This document shows positions 53,241-60,964 of a stretch of 64,000 nt of DNA, piece by piece; positions within the stretch are counted from its first letter, which is position 1, and each line of letters opens with the position of its first letter. The position numbers and the translations under genes were made by a program. The DNA is from Salegentibacter mishustinae (lineage in GTDB: Bacteria > Bacteroidota > Bacteroidia > Flavobacteriales > Flavobacteriaceae). Below the pieces are notes generated by a model. The model saw nothing but the letters and a program-made list of their open reading frames with translations, ran no database searches and was not told the origin of the DNA. The stretch spans positions 1,178,001 through 1,242,000 of the forward strand of contig NZ_LLKN01000002.1 in assembly GCF_002900095.1 (NCBI RefSeq), given 5' to 3'.

Positions 53241-53627
53241 ATGAAATACTATTTTAATAAAACGATAAAAGGAGATTTTGAGCAGGTAATTGATCAGGTA
53301 ACCCGGGAACTGGAAAAAGAAGGCTTTGGCGTTTTAACTGAAATTGATGTTACTGGCACTTTAAAGAAGAAACTGGATGTGGATTTCAGAAATTATCGCA
53401 TCCTGGGAGCATGTAATGCGCCTTACGCCCATAAGGCATTAGAGGTCGAAGATAAGATTGGCACCATGCTGCCTTGTAATGTTATAGTTCAGGAGAAAGA
53501 ATCGGGCCAAATTGAAATTGCGGCCGTTAACCCTATAGCCTCGATGCAGGCTGTAGAAAATAAAGCTTTGGGAAAAGTTGCCCAGGAAATAAAAGGGAAA
53601 CTCGAAAAAATTATTTCAAAATTATAG
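53241..53627 (+). CDS. DUF302 family protein
   Basis: 128 residues, cytoplasmic. Starts MKYYFNKTIKGDFEQVIDQV, then GVLTEIDVTGTLKKKLDVDF and YRILGACNAPYAHKALEVED with a single Cys, the usual DUF302 core. The fold is thought to bind small ligands; the function is unknown. It is a common companion of copper and sulfur-stress genes. Confidence 0.88.
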   Translation: MKYYFNKTIKGDFEQVIDQVTRELEKEGFGVLTEIDVTGTLKKKLDVDFRNYRILGACNAPYAHKALEVEDKIGTMLPCNVIVQEKESGQIEIAAVNPIASMQAVENKALGKVAQEIKGKLEKIISKL

Positions 53628-53651
53628 TTAGACGTTTTTAAAACTAACCAG

Positions 53652-53819
53652 ATGAAAAATATGAAATTTATACTGTTGCTCGTTTTTATTGTAGGAATTA
53701 ATTTTTCTTTAATGTCCTGTAGGGAAACCACAGAGACAGAGCATGACGATATGGATGATATGGAAATGCAGGATGAAGGGATGATGGAAGAAGATGATAT
53801 GCAAATGGATCACGACTAG
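53652..53819 (+). CDS. Small acidic Met-rich lipoprotein, possibly cut short by a TAG
   Basis: 55 residues from a short frame: signal FILLLVFIVGINFSLMSC with a lipobox Cys, then DDMDDMEMQDEGMMEEDDMQ and MDHD before TAG at 53817. In the same frame the sequence goes on DMDLEGGHDH to TAA at 53850, with the same Asp/Met/His composition. So the original product was probably 66 residues. It is likely a small periplasmic metal binder. Confidence 0.6.
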   Translation: MKNMKFILLLVFIVGINFSLMSCRETTETEHDDMDDMEMQDEGMMEEDDMQMDHD

Positions 53820-53877
53820 GATATGGATCTTGAAGGAGGTCACGATCATTAAACAACATATTTGATCAAAGTTTTTT

Positions 53878-53939
53878 GAAAATGGAGGGATTTTGTCTTA
53901 ATATTAATTAGTTGAAAACTTCGATTCCTCTCCATTTTC
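53878..53939 (+). terminator. Long stem-loop (element C)
   Basis: GAAAATGGAG (53878-53887) and CTCCATTTTC (53930-53939) form a perfect 10-bp stem with a 42-base loop containing TTAATTAGTT, also present in the loop of element B at 43910. It ends the Met-rich lipoprotein segment. Confidence 0.5.
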
Positions 53940-53989
53940 TTTCCTACTTGCTTTATGACATATTTCTAATAACCAAAAAAAGATAACAG

Positions 53990-54679
53990 ATGAAAAATTT
54001 TTTTCTCATATGCCTTGTTTCTTTGGTGCCAATTATGGTACAGGCTCAGGAAAATCATGAAAGCCACGAACACCCTTCAAACACTGAAGAACGAAATATT
54101 GAAAAGGATTCAATTCCTGCTCAAGATTTGGAGTCTAAAGAAACCAATGAATAAAATTTAGAACAGCACAAGAATGAAGTGAAAGCCGGGTTGGACGAAT
54201 TTCCAAACCTGCATCCTATGGTTGTTCATTTTCCTATTGTCCTACTCATTTTTGGGGTAATTTTACAACTTATCCAAATTTTTATATTAAAACCTAATAT
54301 GGATTGGGTGATTTTGCTTATGGTGGGTGTTGGCTTTATGGGAGCTTATATTGCCGGGGTATATGCCCATCCTCATACACATGATTTAACTGAAACAGCC
54401 AAAAGTGTGCTGGAACAACACGATAAATTTGCTGAATGGACTATCTATTCCAGTGCCATCGCGGCTACTTTAAAATTGGTGAGCGTGTTTTTACTTAAAC
54501 AGAACCGCCTTTTTGAAATTTTAGTTTTTCTGGTGCTGGCTTTTTCAGCTTATTCAGTTTCAGAAGCTGGGCACTATGGCTCGCAATTAGTTTACCTTGA
54601 AGGCGTAGGACCACAGGGCAACTACCTGGAACCTGAAAAAACAAATGAGAATAGCAAAGACGAAGGACATTCGCATTAA
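53990..54679 (+). pseudogene. DUF2231 membrane protein, interrupted by an in-frame TAA
   Basis: 53990-54154 encodes a signal peptide (LICLVSLVPIMVQAQ) and a hydrophilic HESHEHPSNTEERNIEKD stretch, then TAA at 54152. The same frame continues NLEQHKNEVKAGLDEF PNLHPMVVHFPIVLL without another stop to 54679: a DUF2231 protein with four membrane segments and a His-rich tail (DEGHSH). One sense codon changed to TAA would explain both pieces. Restart is possible at GTG 54179 (166 residues), which keeps all membrane segments. Function unknown; often near metal and cytochrome genes. Confidence 0.7.
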
Positions 54680-54688
54680 ATTGCATTT

Positions 54689-56185
54689 ATGAGAAATTCT
54701 TTTTTAATAGGTTCTTTAGTGTCCGTGGTAGTGCTCACAATCCTTATATTGTGGCAGCCGAATTTATGGTGGGTAGCGGTTTTACTGCTTCCTGTTTATA
54801 TTTTGGGCTTTAAAGATTATTTTCAAAAAGCGGACAACATACAGCGTAATTATCCTTTATTTGGTAGGCTTACCAATCTTTTAGAAGAACAACGCCACGT
54901 TTTGCAAGAAGCTTTGTTCCTTAATCGCACCGAGGGTATGCCCTTCAACTGGATCCAGAAAGAAATCGTTTATAAGCGGGCCGCAAACGCAAACAAGAAT
55001 CAGCCCTTTGGCACCCAGTTATCTTATGAGAGTGTTGGCCGAGAACGGTTTTTGCATTCTACATTTCCGTCAAAGGAATTCCGGGATAATTTTCGTATTA
55101 ATATTGGAGGCCCAAATTGTACTAAACCCTACAGCTCAAGTATTTTAAATCTCGGGGCGATGAGTTATGGCTCTATAAGTAAAAATGCAACTTTGGCATT
55201 AAATGCTGGGGCTAAAATTGCAAATTTTGCACAAAATACAGGAGAGGGAGGTTTAACCCCATATCACAGGAAATACAAAGCTGATTTAATTTTTCAATTT
55301 GGCACGGGTTACTTTGGTTGCAGGAATAAGGAAGGGGATTTTGATGCTAAAAAATTTAAAAAAATAGCTGAAGATAAACTCGTGAAAATGATAGAAATTA
55401 AAATCTCACAAGGAGCTAAGCCAGGTTTTGGTGCTATACTTCCTGCCAGTAAAAATACCAGGGAGATTTCAGAATATAGGGATATTGAAGCACATACAGA
55501 GATTCATTCCCCGGCGCACCACAGTGCTTTCAGTAACCCTAACGAGTTGCTTAAATTTATCAAAGAATTACGTGATCTTTCCTCTGCAAAACCTATAGGG
55601 ATTAAACTCTGTATTGGTTTAAAACTCGAATTTGATGAGATGATTGAAATATTTTCGAAAAATAAAGAAAATAATTTTCCAGATTTTATTGCGGTAGATG
55701 GAGCAGAAGGTGGTTCTGGGGCTGCAAGCATGGATGGATTACATTGGGGCGGAACACCTTTATTTGAGGCGCTCCACTTTGTGGATATAACTTTAAAAAA
55801 ATATAATCTGCGCAAACATATTAAGGTTATAGCTGCGGGAAAAATAATTTCTTCTTTCGATATTTATAAAGCATTAGCCGTTGGGGCCGATGCTTGTTAC
55901 AGTGCCAGGGGTATGATGTTTGCCCTGGGGTGTGTCCAATCTTTAAAATGCAATTTAAATACCTGCCCTACCGGAATAACCACTATGGATTCAAAGCGGG
56001 TAAAGGCTTTGGTAGTTGAGGATAAGAAACATAAAGTGGCTAATTATCATAAAAACACCATTCAGGGTTTAAAGGAATTGTTACTATCAATGGGTATCTC
56101 AGATAGAAATGGAATAAACAAAACCAGTATTGTAAGAAAAATTAGTGAGTCGGATAGTAAATCCTATAGTGAACTTTATAAGTGA
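54689..56185 (+). CDS. FMN-binding glutamate-synthase-like protein
   Basis: 498 residues. Two N-terminal membrane segments (about 4-45), then the FMN barrel of the GltB central domain: NLGAMSYGSISKNATLALNA (about 152), GEGGLTPYH, KISQGAKPGFGAILPA (about 230), DGAEGGSGAASMDG (about 338). A cysteine cluster GCVQSLKCNLNTCPTGI (about 412) suits a 3Fe-4S site. No glutaminase domain, so it is not a full GOGAT. It starts 9 bp after the DUF2231 gene. Its substrate is unknown; single-domain relatives are common in many bacteria. Confidence 0.85.
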   Translation: MRNSFLIGSLVSVVVLTILILWQPNLWWVAVLLLPVYILGFKDYFQKADNIQRNYPLFGRLTNLLEEQRHVLQEALFLNRTEGMPFNWIQKEIVYKRAANANKNQPFGTQLSYESVGRERFLHSTFPSKEFRDNFRINIGGPNCTKPYSSSILNLGAMSYGSISKNATLALNAGAKIANFAQNTGEGGLTPYHRKYKADLIFQFGTGYFGCRNKEGDFDAKKFKKIAEDKLVKMIEIKISQGAKPGFGAILPASKNTREISEYRDIEAHTEIHSPAHHSAFSNPNELLKFIKELRDLSSAKPIGIKLCIGLKLEFDEMIEIFSKNKENNFPDFIAVDGAEGGSGAASMDGLHWGGTPLFEALHFVDITLKKYNLRKHIKVIAAGKIISSFDIYKALAVGADACYSARGMMFALGCVQSLKCNLNTCPTGITTMDSKRVKALVVEDKKHKVANYHKNTIQGLKELLLSMGISDRNGINKTSIVRKISESDSKSYSELYK

Positions 56186-56287
56186 TCTTTAATGACTAAA
56201 AGTAAATTTGTAATGGATTACGTAGGTAAACGTAAACATAATTGCAAACGTAAAAAGAATAATCTAATATATGGAAGTTAATTAGAA

Positions 56288-56995
56288 ATGGTGAAGAGAA
56301 AAACAGCGATGAAAATTCGTAAAGCCCATCGATATCTGGGAATCTTTATAGGCATTCAGTTCTTGATGTGGACTATTAGCGGGATGTATTTTAGCTGGAC
56401 CGATATCGATGAAATTCACGGAGATCACTTTAAAAAATTGCCTCCTGAAACTTCAAATTTTGAAAATCTTGCCGGTATTTCCACGCTCATTCCAGAAATG
56501 AAAATTCATAGTATTAGTTTAAAAGAAGTTTCGGGAATGCCTTACTATTTTGTAAACAACGAAAAACTGGTACACGCACAAGATGGCAAAGTTATCGATG
56601 AAATTTCAGAAGAAGATGCCAAGAATATTGCGCAACGATATGTAAAAGATGATTTTAAAATAATTTCAGTAGAAAAAATCAACAAAGTCGGGGATCATCA
56701 TGAATACCGTAGTGGATCTTTTCCGGCTTATGTTATTAATTATGCCCAACCTAAAAACCTAAAAGCCTATGTGGGTGCTACCGATGCAAGTTTTAAAACG
56801 GTACGTTATCGCGACTGGCGTTGGTTCGATTTTCTTTGGATGACCCATACCATGGATTACGAAGGAAGGGACGATTTTAATAATCTTATACTACGTATTT
56901 TTTCTCTTATGGGCCTTATAACGGTCTTGAGCGGTTTTTTACTCTGGTATATTTCATCACCATCAATAAGAAAATTTCAAAAAAAATTCAAATAA
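56288..56995 (+). CDS. PepSY-domain membrane protein
   Basis: 235 residues (a start at 56309 is also plausible: MKIRKAHRYLGIFIGIQFLM). One membrane segment at each end, with a periplasmic part between that holds a PepSY repeat (about 85-165; IDEISEEDAKNIAQRYVKDD). The end is FSLMGLITVLSGFLLWYIS. Such proteins are small relatives of PiuB-type reductases and often sit by metal-uptake or metal-resistance genes. No clear haem ligands. Confidence 0.82.
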   Translation: MVKRKTAMKIRKAHRYLGIFIGIQFLMWTISGMYFSWTDIDEIHGDHFKKLPPETSNFENLAGISTLIPEMKIHSISLKEVSGMPYYFVNNEKLVHAQDGKVIDEISEEDAKNIAQRYVKDDFKIISVEKINKVGDHHEYRSGSFPAYVINYAQPKNLKAYVGATDASFKTVRYRDWRWFDFLWMTHTMDYEGRDDFNNLILRIFSLMGLITVLSGFLLWYISSPSIRKFQKKFK

Positions 56996-57032
56996 ACCTA
57001 ATTTTGAACATTAATAGCGATAAAATCGGAAA

Positions 57033-57605
57033 ATGAAAAAAATAATTAGAAGTATAACAGTTTTAAGTCTCATTGCTGGAAGTTTAGCGATATTCTCCTG
57101 TAAAAATGACCAAAACACAAAGGATGCCCCAAAGCCTATGCAAAATGAAATGCACCAGCCAAACATTGATGAAAATGCTGAAGCAAAAGGCTATGAGGAT
57201 GAAGGATTGCAAGCAGAATTTAAGGATGAAAAAACTGCTGATCTCTATGACCTGTATGTAGCTATTAAAGACGCATTTGTAAATACCAATTCCCAAGCCG
57301 CTAGTGCAAAAGCAGCAGAACTTGCGGAAACGGCAACCAATAAGAAGGGTATAGTGGCTATTGCAAATGAAATTGCAGAAAGCGGTAATATAAATAAGCA
57401 GCGGGAAGCTTTTTCTAAACTTACAGAAGCTATGGAACCTGTTTTAAGGAATGCATTAGCCTCTGGAGAAATCTATAAGCAATACTGCCCCATGGCTTTT
57501 GAAGGAAAAGGAGACTATTGGTATTCAAATTCAAAAGATATTTTTAATCCATATTACGGAAATAAAATGTTGAAATGTGGTAGAGTTCAAGAAACAATCA
57601 AATAA
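57033..57605 (+). CDS. DUF3347 lipoprotein
   Basis: 190 residues. Lipobox LAIFSC (Cys about 23). A His/Met-bearing linker (PMQNEMHQPNIDEN), then a DUF3347 domain: LYDLYVAIKDAFVNTNSQ (about 70), REAFSKLTEAMEPVLRNAL (about 128) and YCPMAFEGKGDYWYSNSKDI followed by NPYYGNKMLKCG. The fifth copy of the domain in the window. It is followed by a decayed regulator. Confidence 0.86.
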   Translation: MKKIIRSITVLSLIAGSLAIFSCKNDQNTKDAPKPMQNEMHQPNIDENAEAKGYEDEGLQAEFKDEKTADLYDLYVAIKDAFVNTNSQAASAKAAELAETATNKKGIVAIANEIAESGNINKQREAFSKLTEAMEPVLRNALASGEIYKQYCPMAFEGKGDYWYSNSKDIFNPYYGNKMLKCGRVQETIK

Positions 57606-57669
57606 GCGTAAGAATAACTTGCTTGGTTTTCGCACCTTGTAGGTTGTTCAAAAGTTTTTGGGTCAAAGT

Positions 57670-58224
57670 AAATAAAGGGTGCATAAATAAACGTGGTGTG
57701 CTAGAGGTGCTTATAGTGGTAAAAGAAATTTTTAATAATTTGAATATTCCTTTTTCCGTGGTAAACCTTTGTGAGGCCATTATAGAAAGGAAGCTCTCTG
57801 CTGTTGAGAAAGAGCAACTATAAACAGAATTTGAAAAATTAGGGTTCGAGATCATTGAAAGCCGTAATGAAAAATTAATTAGATAAAATCCTTAATTATT
57901 AAAAAGGTTTATTCAAAAGACACCGCAAACGATAAATTTTCAACTATGCCTAGCTCGCACCTGCACTTCGATTATAGACATATAACCCACATCTTTACAG
58001 ATAGGGAGGGACAGAGTATTCAGCAGCTTTACATCTCGGTTCGAATTGAACGCGTAAAAGAACTTTTAAATTACGATGATTGGAGTATCGCGATGATTGC
58101 AGATAACCTTGGATATTCCACAGCCGCCTATCTTTCAACTTCATTTAAAAAGGCAACTGGGCTTTCCCCTTCAGGTTATAGGAAGTTACAAGTAAAAGAC
58201 CGGAAAAGTATAAATATGGTCTAA
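57670..58224 (+). pseudogene. Decayed HMA-AraC regulator, copy 3
   Basis: Near 57686 one frame reads NVVC-stop-RC, a broken NMVCxRC motif. Another frame then gives VVKEIFNNLNIPFSVVNLCE, a stop at 57821, and TEFEKLGFEIIESRNEKLIR, the counterpart of NGFELLESDEKILIE in copy 2. The C-terminal AraC half is still open (57946-58224): QQLYISVRIERVKELLNYDD, IADNLGYSTAAYLSTSFKKA and SPSGYRKL. Frames shift at least twice, so the full protein is lost, though the HTH half could be expressed. Confidence 0.7.
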
Positions 58225-58302
58225 GTTTCCCTTGGTATGGAAGTTTAACAGGGTTAGCTTGTTCAAGGGGCTACTTAGGTCAAATAAAATAAAGCATAAA
58301 AT

Positions 58303-59316
58303 ATGAACATTCTTTCAATCTTAGGCATAATTATTTATCTATTAATTGTGTTAGATGTTATTCAAACAACTCTTTCCTTGCAGGGTGGGGGGTGGTTAAC
58401 CAGCCGGTTTTCCCATTTTTTCTGGAAAGGATTTTTAAATATTTCTGGCAAAGACGGAAGCTCAAAATTTTTAAGTCATGCAGGTTATATCCTGCTTATT
58501 GCAATTGTAATAATTTGGGTCTTTGCCCTGTGGAGTAGTATGGTGTTGATTTTATATTCCAATCCTGGATCAATAATTCAAAGTTCCACCAAGACCACCG
58601 CAGGATTATGGGAGGTAATATATTATAGCGGTTTTACCCTCTCCACTCTGGGCGTTGGTGATTTTATAGCGGCAGGAAATTATTGGAGGCTACTAACCAC
58701 TATTTATTCCTTTACAGGTCTTATTCTTCTTACTATGTCGGTAACTTATTTTATTCCCGTTCTTTCAGCAGTTATAGACCAACAAAAATTGGGGATAAAA
58801 CTTAGTACCTTAGGAAGCACACCGCAAGAAATTGTACTTAATTCCTGGAATAAAAAAGACTTTTCAAGACTGACGAATAAAATTGATGATATATCCGACT
58901 CTATTATTAAATACAGCCAGCATCATAGAACATATCCGGTTATTCATTATTTCCACAACCCAAATCAAAGTAACAATGTAGTTTTGCAACTGGCGCGCCT
59001 ATACGAGGCATTAGTTATCCTTACCCATAAAATAAAAAAGGAAAAACAGCCCCCCTTAGAAGATATTCGGCCTTTGATTGTAGCTTTTGAAAATTATTTT
59101 AAAATTATATCTGAAGTTACCCATATCAATATTAAAGAAAAAAATACTGCAAAAATTTCGGTTGCAATTTTGCAGGAACACGGCTTGGTGTCTACCACTA
59201 TAGAACAAAAAGATATAGAAGAAAATATTATGGAAAAACGTAGGTTTTTTAAAACCTTATTATATCAGGATGGTTGGGAATGGGCTGATGTTGAGAAAGA
59301 AAAGCTTAAAATTTAA
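58303..59316 (+). CDS. Two-transmembrane potassium channel family protein
   Basis: 337 residues. Membrane segments about 2-24, 61-87 and 142-168, with a pore loop GFTLSTLGVGDFIAAG (about 111) before the last. TLGVGDF is close to the TVGYGD selectivity filter, so K+ selectivity is likely but not certain. The C-terminal 160 residues are helical and cytoplasmic. It stands alone between decayed genes. Confidence 0.82.
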   Translation: MNILSILGIIIYLLIVLDVIQTTLSLQGGGWLTSRFSHFFWKGFLNISGKDGSSKFLSHAGYILLIAIVIIWVFALWSSMVLILYSNPGSIIQSSTKTTAGLWEVIYYSGFTLSTLGVGDFIAAGNYWRLLTTIYSFTGLILLTMSVTYFIPVLSAVIDQQKLGIKLSTLGSTPQEIVLNSWNKKDFSRLTNKIDDISDSIIKYSQHHRTYPVIHYFHNPNQSNNVVLQLARLYEALVILTHKIKKEKQPPLEDIRPLIVAFENYFKIISEVTHINIKEKNTAKISVAILQEHGLVSTTIEQKDIEENIMEKRRFFKTLLYQDGWEWADVEKEKLKI

Positions 59317-59402
59317 AGTGCTTTGTTAAATATCTTTAGAATTGAAACATCTTGGTAGAATTTTAAAACCCCATTTAGTTTTTAGTTTATAATTTCAACA
59401 TT

Positions 59403-59660
59403 ATGAGAAATGAGAAATTAATTCATGCGTTTCGACGTTACATTATTCATTACAGTTATTGGCTGATGCCTGTCTAGATGAAAATAATGTAAAGATGATG
59501 AAAGATTGGATTAGAATTGACAAGATATGTGCTGAAGTTTATGCCACTTAAAACCATTTTAGTACAAGCTATAGCGATGTGAATGACTTAATATTGTAAA
59601 AAAGTATGTCTGGATTGTGTGCAGGTTTGTAAAGAATGTGTAGAAGCTTATTTGACTTAA
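59403..59660 (+). pseudogene. Decayed four-helix copper-storage protein (Csp-like)
   Basis: Pieces in three frames: MRNEKLIHA; then ADACLDENNVKMMKDWIRID and KICAEVYAT; then KVCLDCVQVCKECVEAYLT to TAA at 59658. The order and cysteine spacing fit the small four-helix copper-binding proteins (Csp/DUF326) of Bacteroidota, which line a helix bundle with Cys to store Cu(I). Several Cys have become Trp or Tyr and there are stops and frameshifts, so it is dead. Confidence 0.65.
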
Positions 59661-60003
59661 GTGGACGTGAATTAGTTATTTGATACCCGTTTAGCCCAGA
59701 TTTTTTATTTACGATTTAGCGGGATACGTCAGTTTTTGAACCTATTGGAATATTACGTCTTTTTTGAGGTCGCGACCGGTGAATTGCCAGCTTGAGGCTC
59801 TTAATCTATAATATTTAGTGTTTTTGTAGTTCTTGAAAATACTCTTTCATTTCACTGTCAAATATGCGTTTAAAGTAATTTCAGGGCGATCTTTTGCCTA
59901 TGACTACTTAATAAATTAGGGCGATCATAACTTTTGATTTTAGCTAATTATAAGAAATAACTCTTAACTGGGCAATTTTGACTAATCATATAAATATAAT
60001 ATA
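59661..60003. other. Non-coding stretch after the Csp relic
   Basis: No gene seen. The 9-mer AGGGCGATC occurs twice (about 59883 and 59929). On the minus strand a short open piece reads YFKRIFDSEMKEYFQELQKH and stops; it may be the tail of a lost gene. Confidence 0.4.
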
Positions 60004-60168
60004 ATGAGTGCAAATAGAAGAGAGAGAAGAAAAAATAAAAACAGGAAAAAGTCAAAATCCAAGAAAGATACTGTTTCCAAAAAAGATAAAATTTATGGTA
60101 TTCTTGCTTTAATTATTTTGTTTTTTGCAGCCTTATTTGCTGCCATTTCTTTTGCTTTTATGGCTTAG
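60004..60168 (+). CDS. Small basic single-pass membrane protein
   Basis: 54 residues. A strongly basic start (NRRERRKNKNRKKSKSKKD) and one hydrophobic segment (GILALIILFFAALFAAISFA) with a short end. It looks like a real small membrane protein because of the clear charge/hydrophobic split, but I know no family. Confidence 0.5.
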   Translation: MSANRRERRKNKNRKKSKSKKDTVSKKDKIYGILALIILFFAALFAAISFAFMA

Positions 60169-60326
60169 AGTATATATTTAAAACCTAAATTATGATTAAT
60201 ACTCTTTATCGAGTTATCAATTTAAGTTCCATTTTAAATGACCAGAATAATGCGGGTACTTCTAAATAATTTAAGATGTTTGGGCCTAATGAATTTACCT
60301 TAAAGACATATTTATATTATATTCTG

Positions 60327-60372
60327 CCACCAATCCACGAATACTTTCTACAATTTATTGGTGGATTCGTGG
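60327..60372. repeat. 16-bp inverted repeat in a decayed intergenic region
   Basis: Left arm CCACCAATCCACGAAT (60327-60342), right arm ATTGGTGGATTCGTGG (60357-60372), 14-base loop. The arms pair at 14 of 16 positions as one stem. Each half also pairs perfectly with the non-nested half (CCACCAAT with ATTGGTGG, CCACGAAT with ATTCGTGG). Confidence 0.5.
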
Positions 60373-60409
60373 CTCCTTTGCGCATTTTTGGGCAGACTAA
60401 GAATATTCT

Positions 60410-60935
60410 ATGGTCCCGGTAATTGACTTTATAACTCCAACTCTTTATATTAAAAATATGGTGTGTGCACGCTGTATAAGCTCAGTCGCGTTTATCTTAG
60501 ATAAGTTGAAAATTTCTTACAGTGTCATCAAACTGGGTGAAGTATATTTAGAATAAGAATTAAATGAACAAACAAAAACCTTTTGAAAAAAGAACTTCGG
60601 AATTCTGGTTTTAGTCTAAAAACCGATCGAAAAAGTCAACTCATTGAACAAATGAAAAGCCTGGTAGTGGAAAAAATTCACCACTCCAATAAGTTTTTCG
60701 ATATAAAATGGCCAGAATTTATAAGTGAAAAATTACATCTTAACTATAAGTACCTTAGCTCTTTTTTTCTGCTGTAGAAGGCATAGCATTTGAGTTATAC
60801 ATCATCAACCAGAAAATTGAATGTGTTAAAGAATTCATTGATTATTATAAATTGACTTTAAGTGAGATAGTTTTTAAACTAGATTATAGTAGCGTTGCCT
60901 ATTTAAGCAATCAGTTCAAAAAAGTAATGTACTGA
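60410..60935 (+). pseudogene. Decayed HMA-AraC regulator, copy 4
   Basis: 60410-60556 is open and reads LYIKNMVCARCISSVAFILD and on to VIKLGEVYLE: a full HMA-like domain with KNMVCARC. It stops at TAA 60554. Later pieces match the AraC half in shifting frames (RNSGFSLKTDR for the NGFELLESD region; LNVLKNSL; YSSVAYLSNQFKKV). The trace ends at QFKKVMY, where CusA sequence begins. A dead gene, perhaps still giving a 48-residue HMA peptide. Confidence 0.72.
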
Positions 60936-60964
60936 GCATCACCGGGTTTTACCTCGCACGTAAT

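Noticed and set aside
53821-53852. Alternative genetic code or selenocysteine-type recoding at the TAG and TAA stops
   Set aside because: No recoding hairpin or tRNA is visible, TAA and TAG are used as normal stops throughout, and nearby genes are also decaying.
56192-56281. 29-codon open frame between the glutamate-synthase-like and PepSY genes
   Set aside because: Lys-rich, no signal peptide or family resemblance; could arise by chance in AT-rich DNA.
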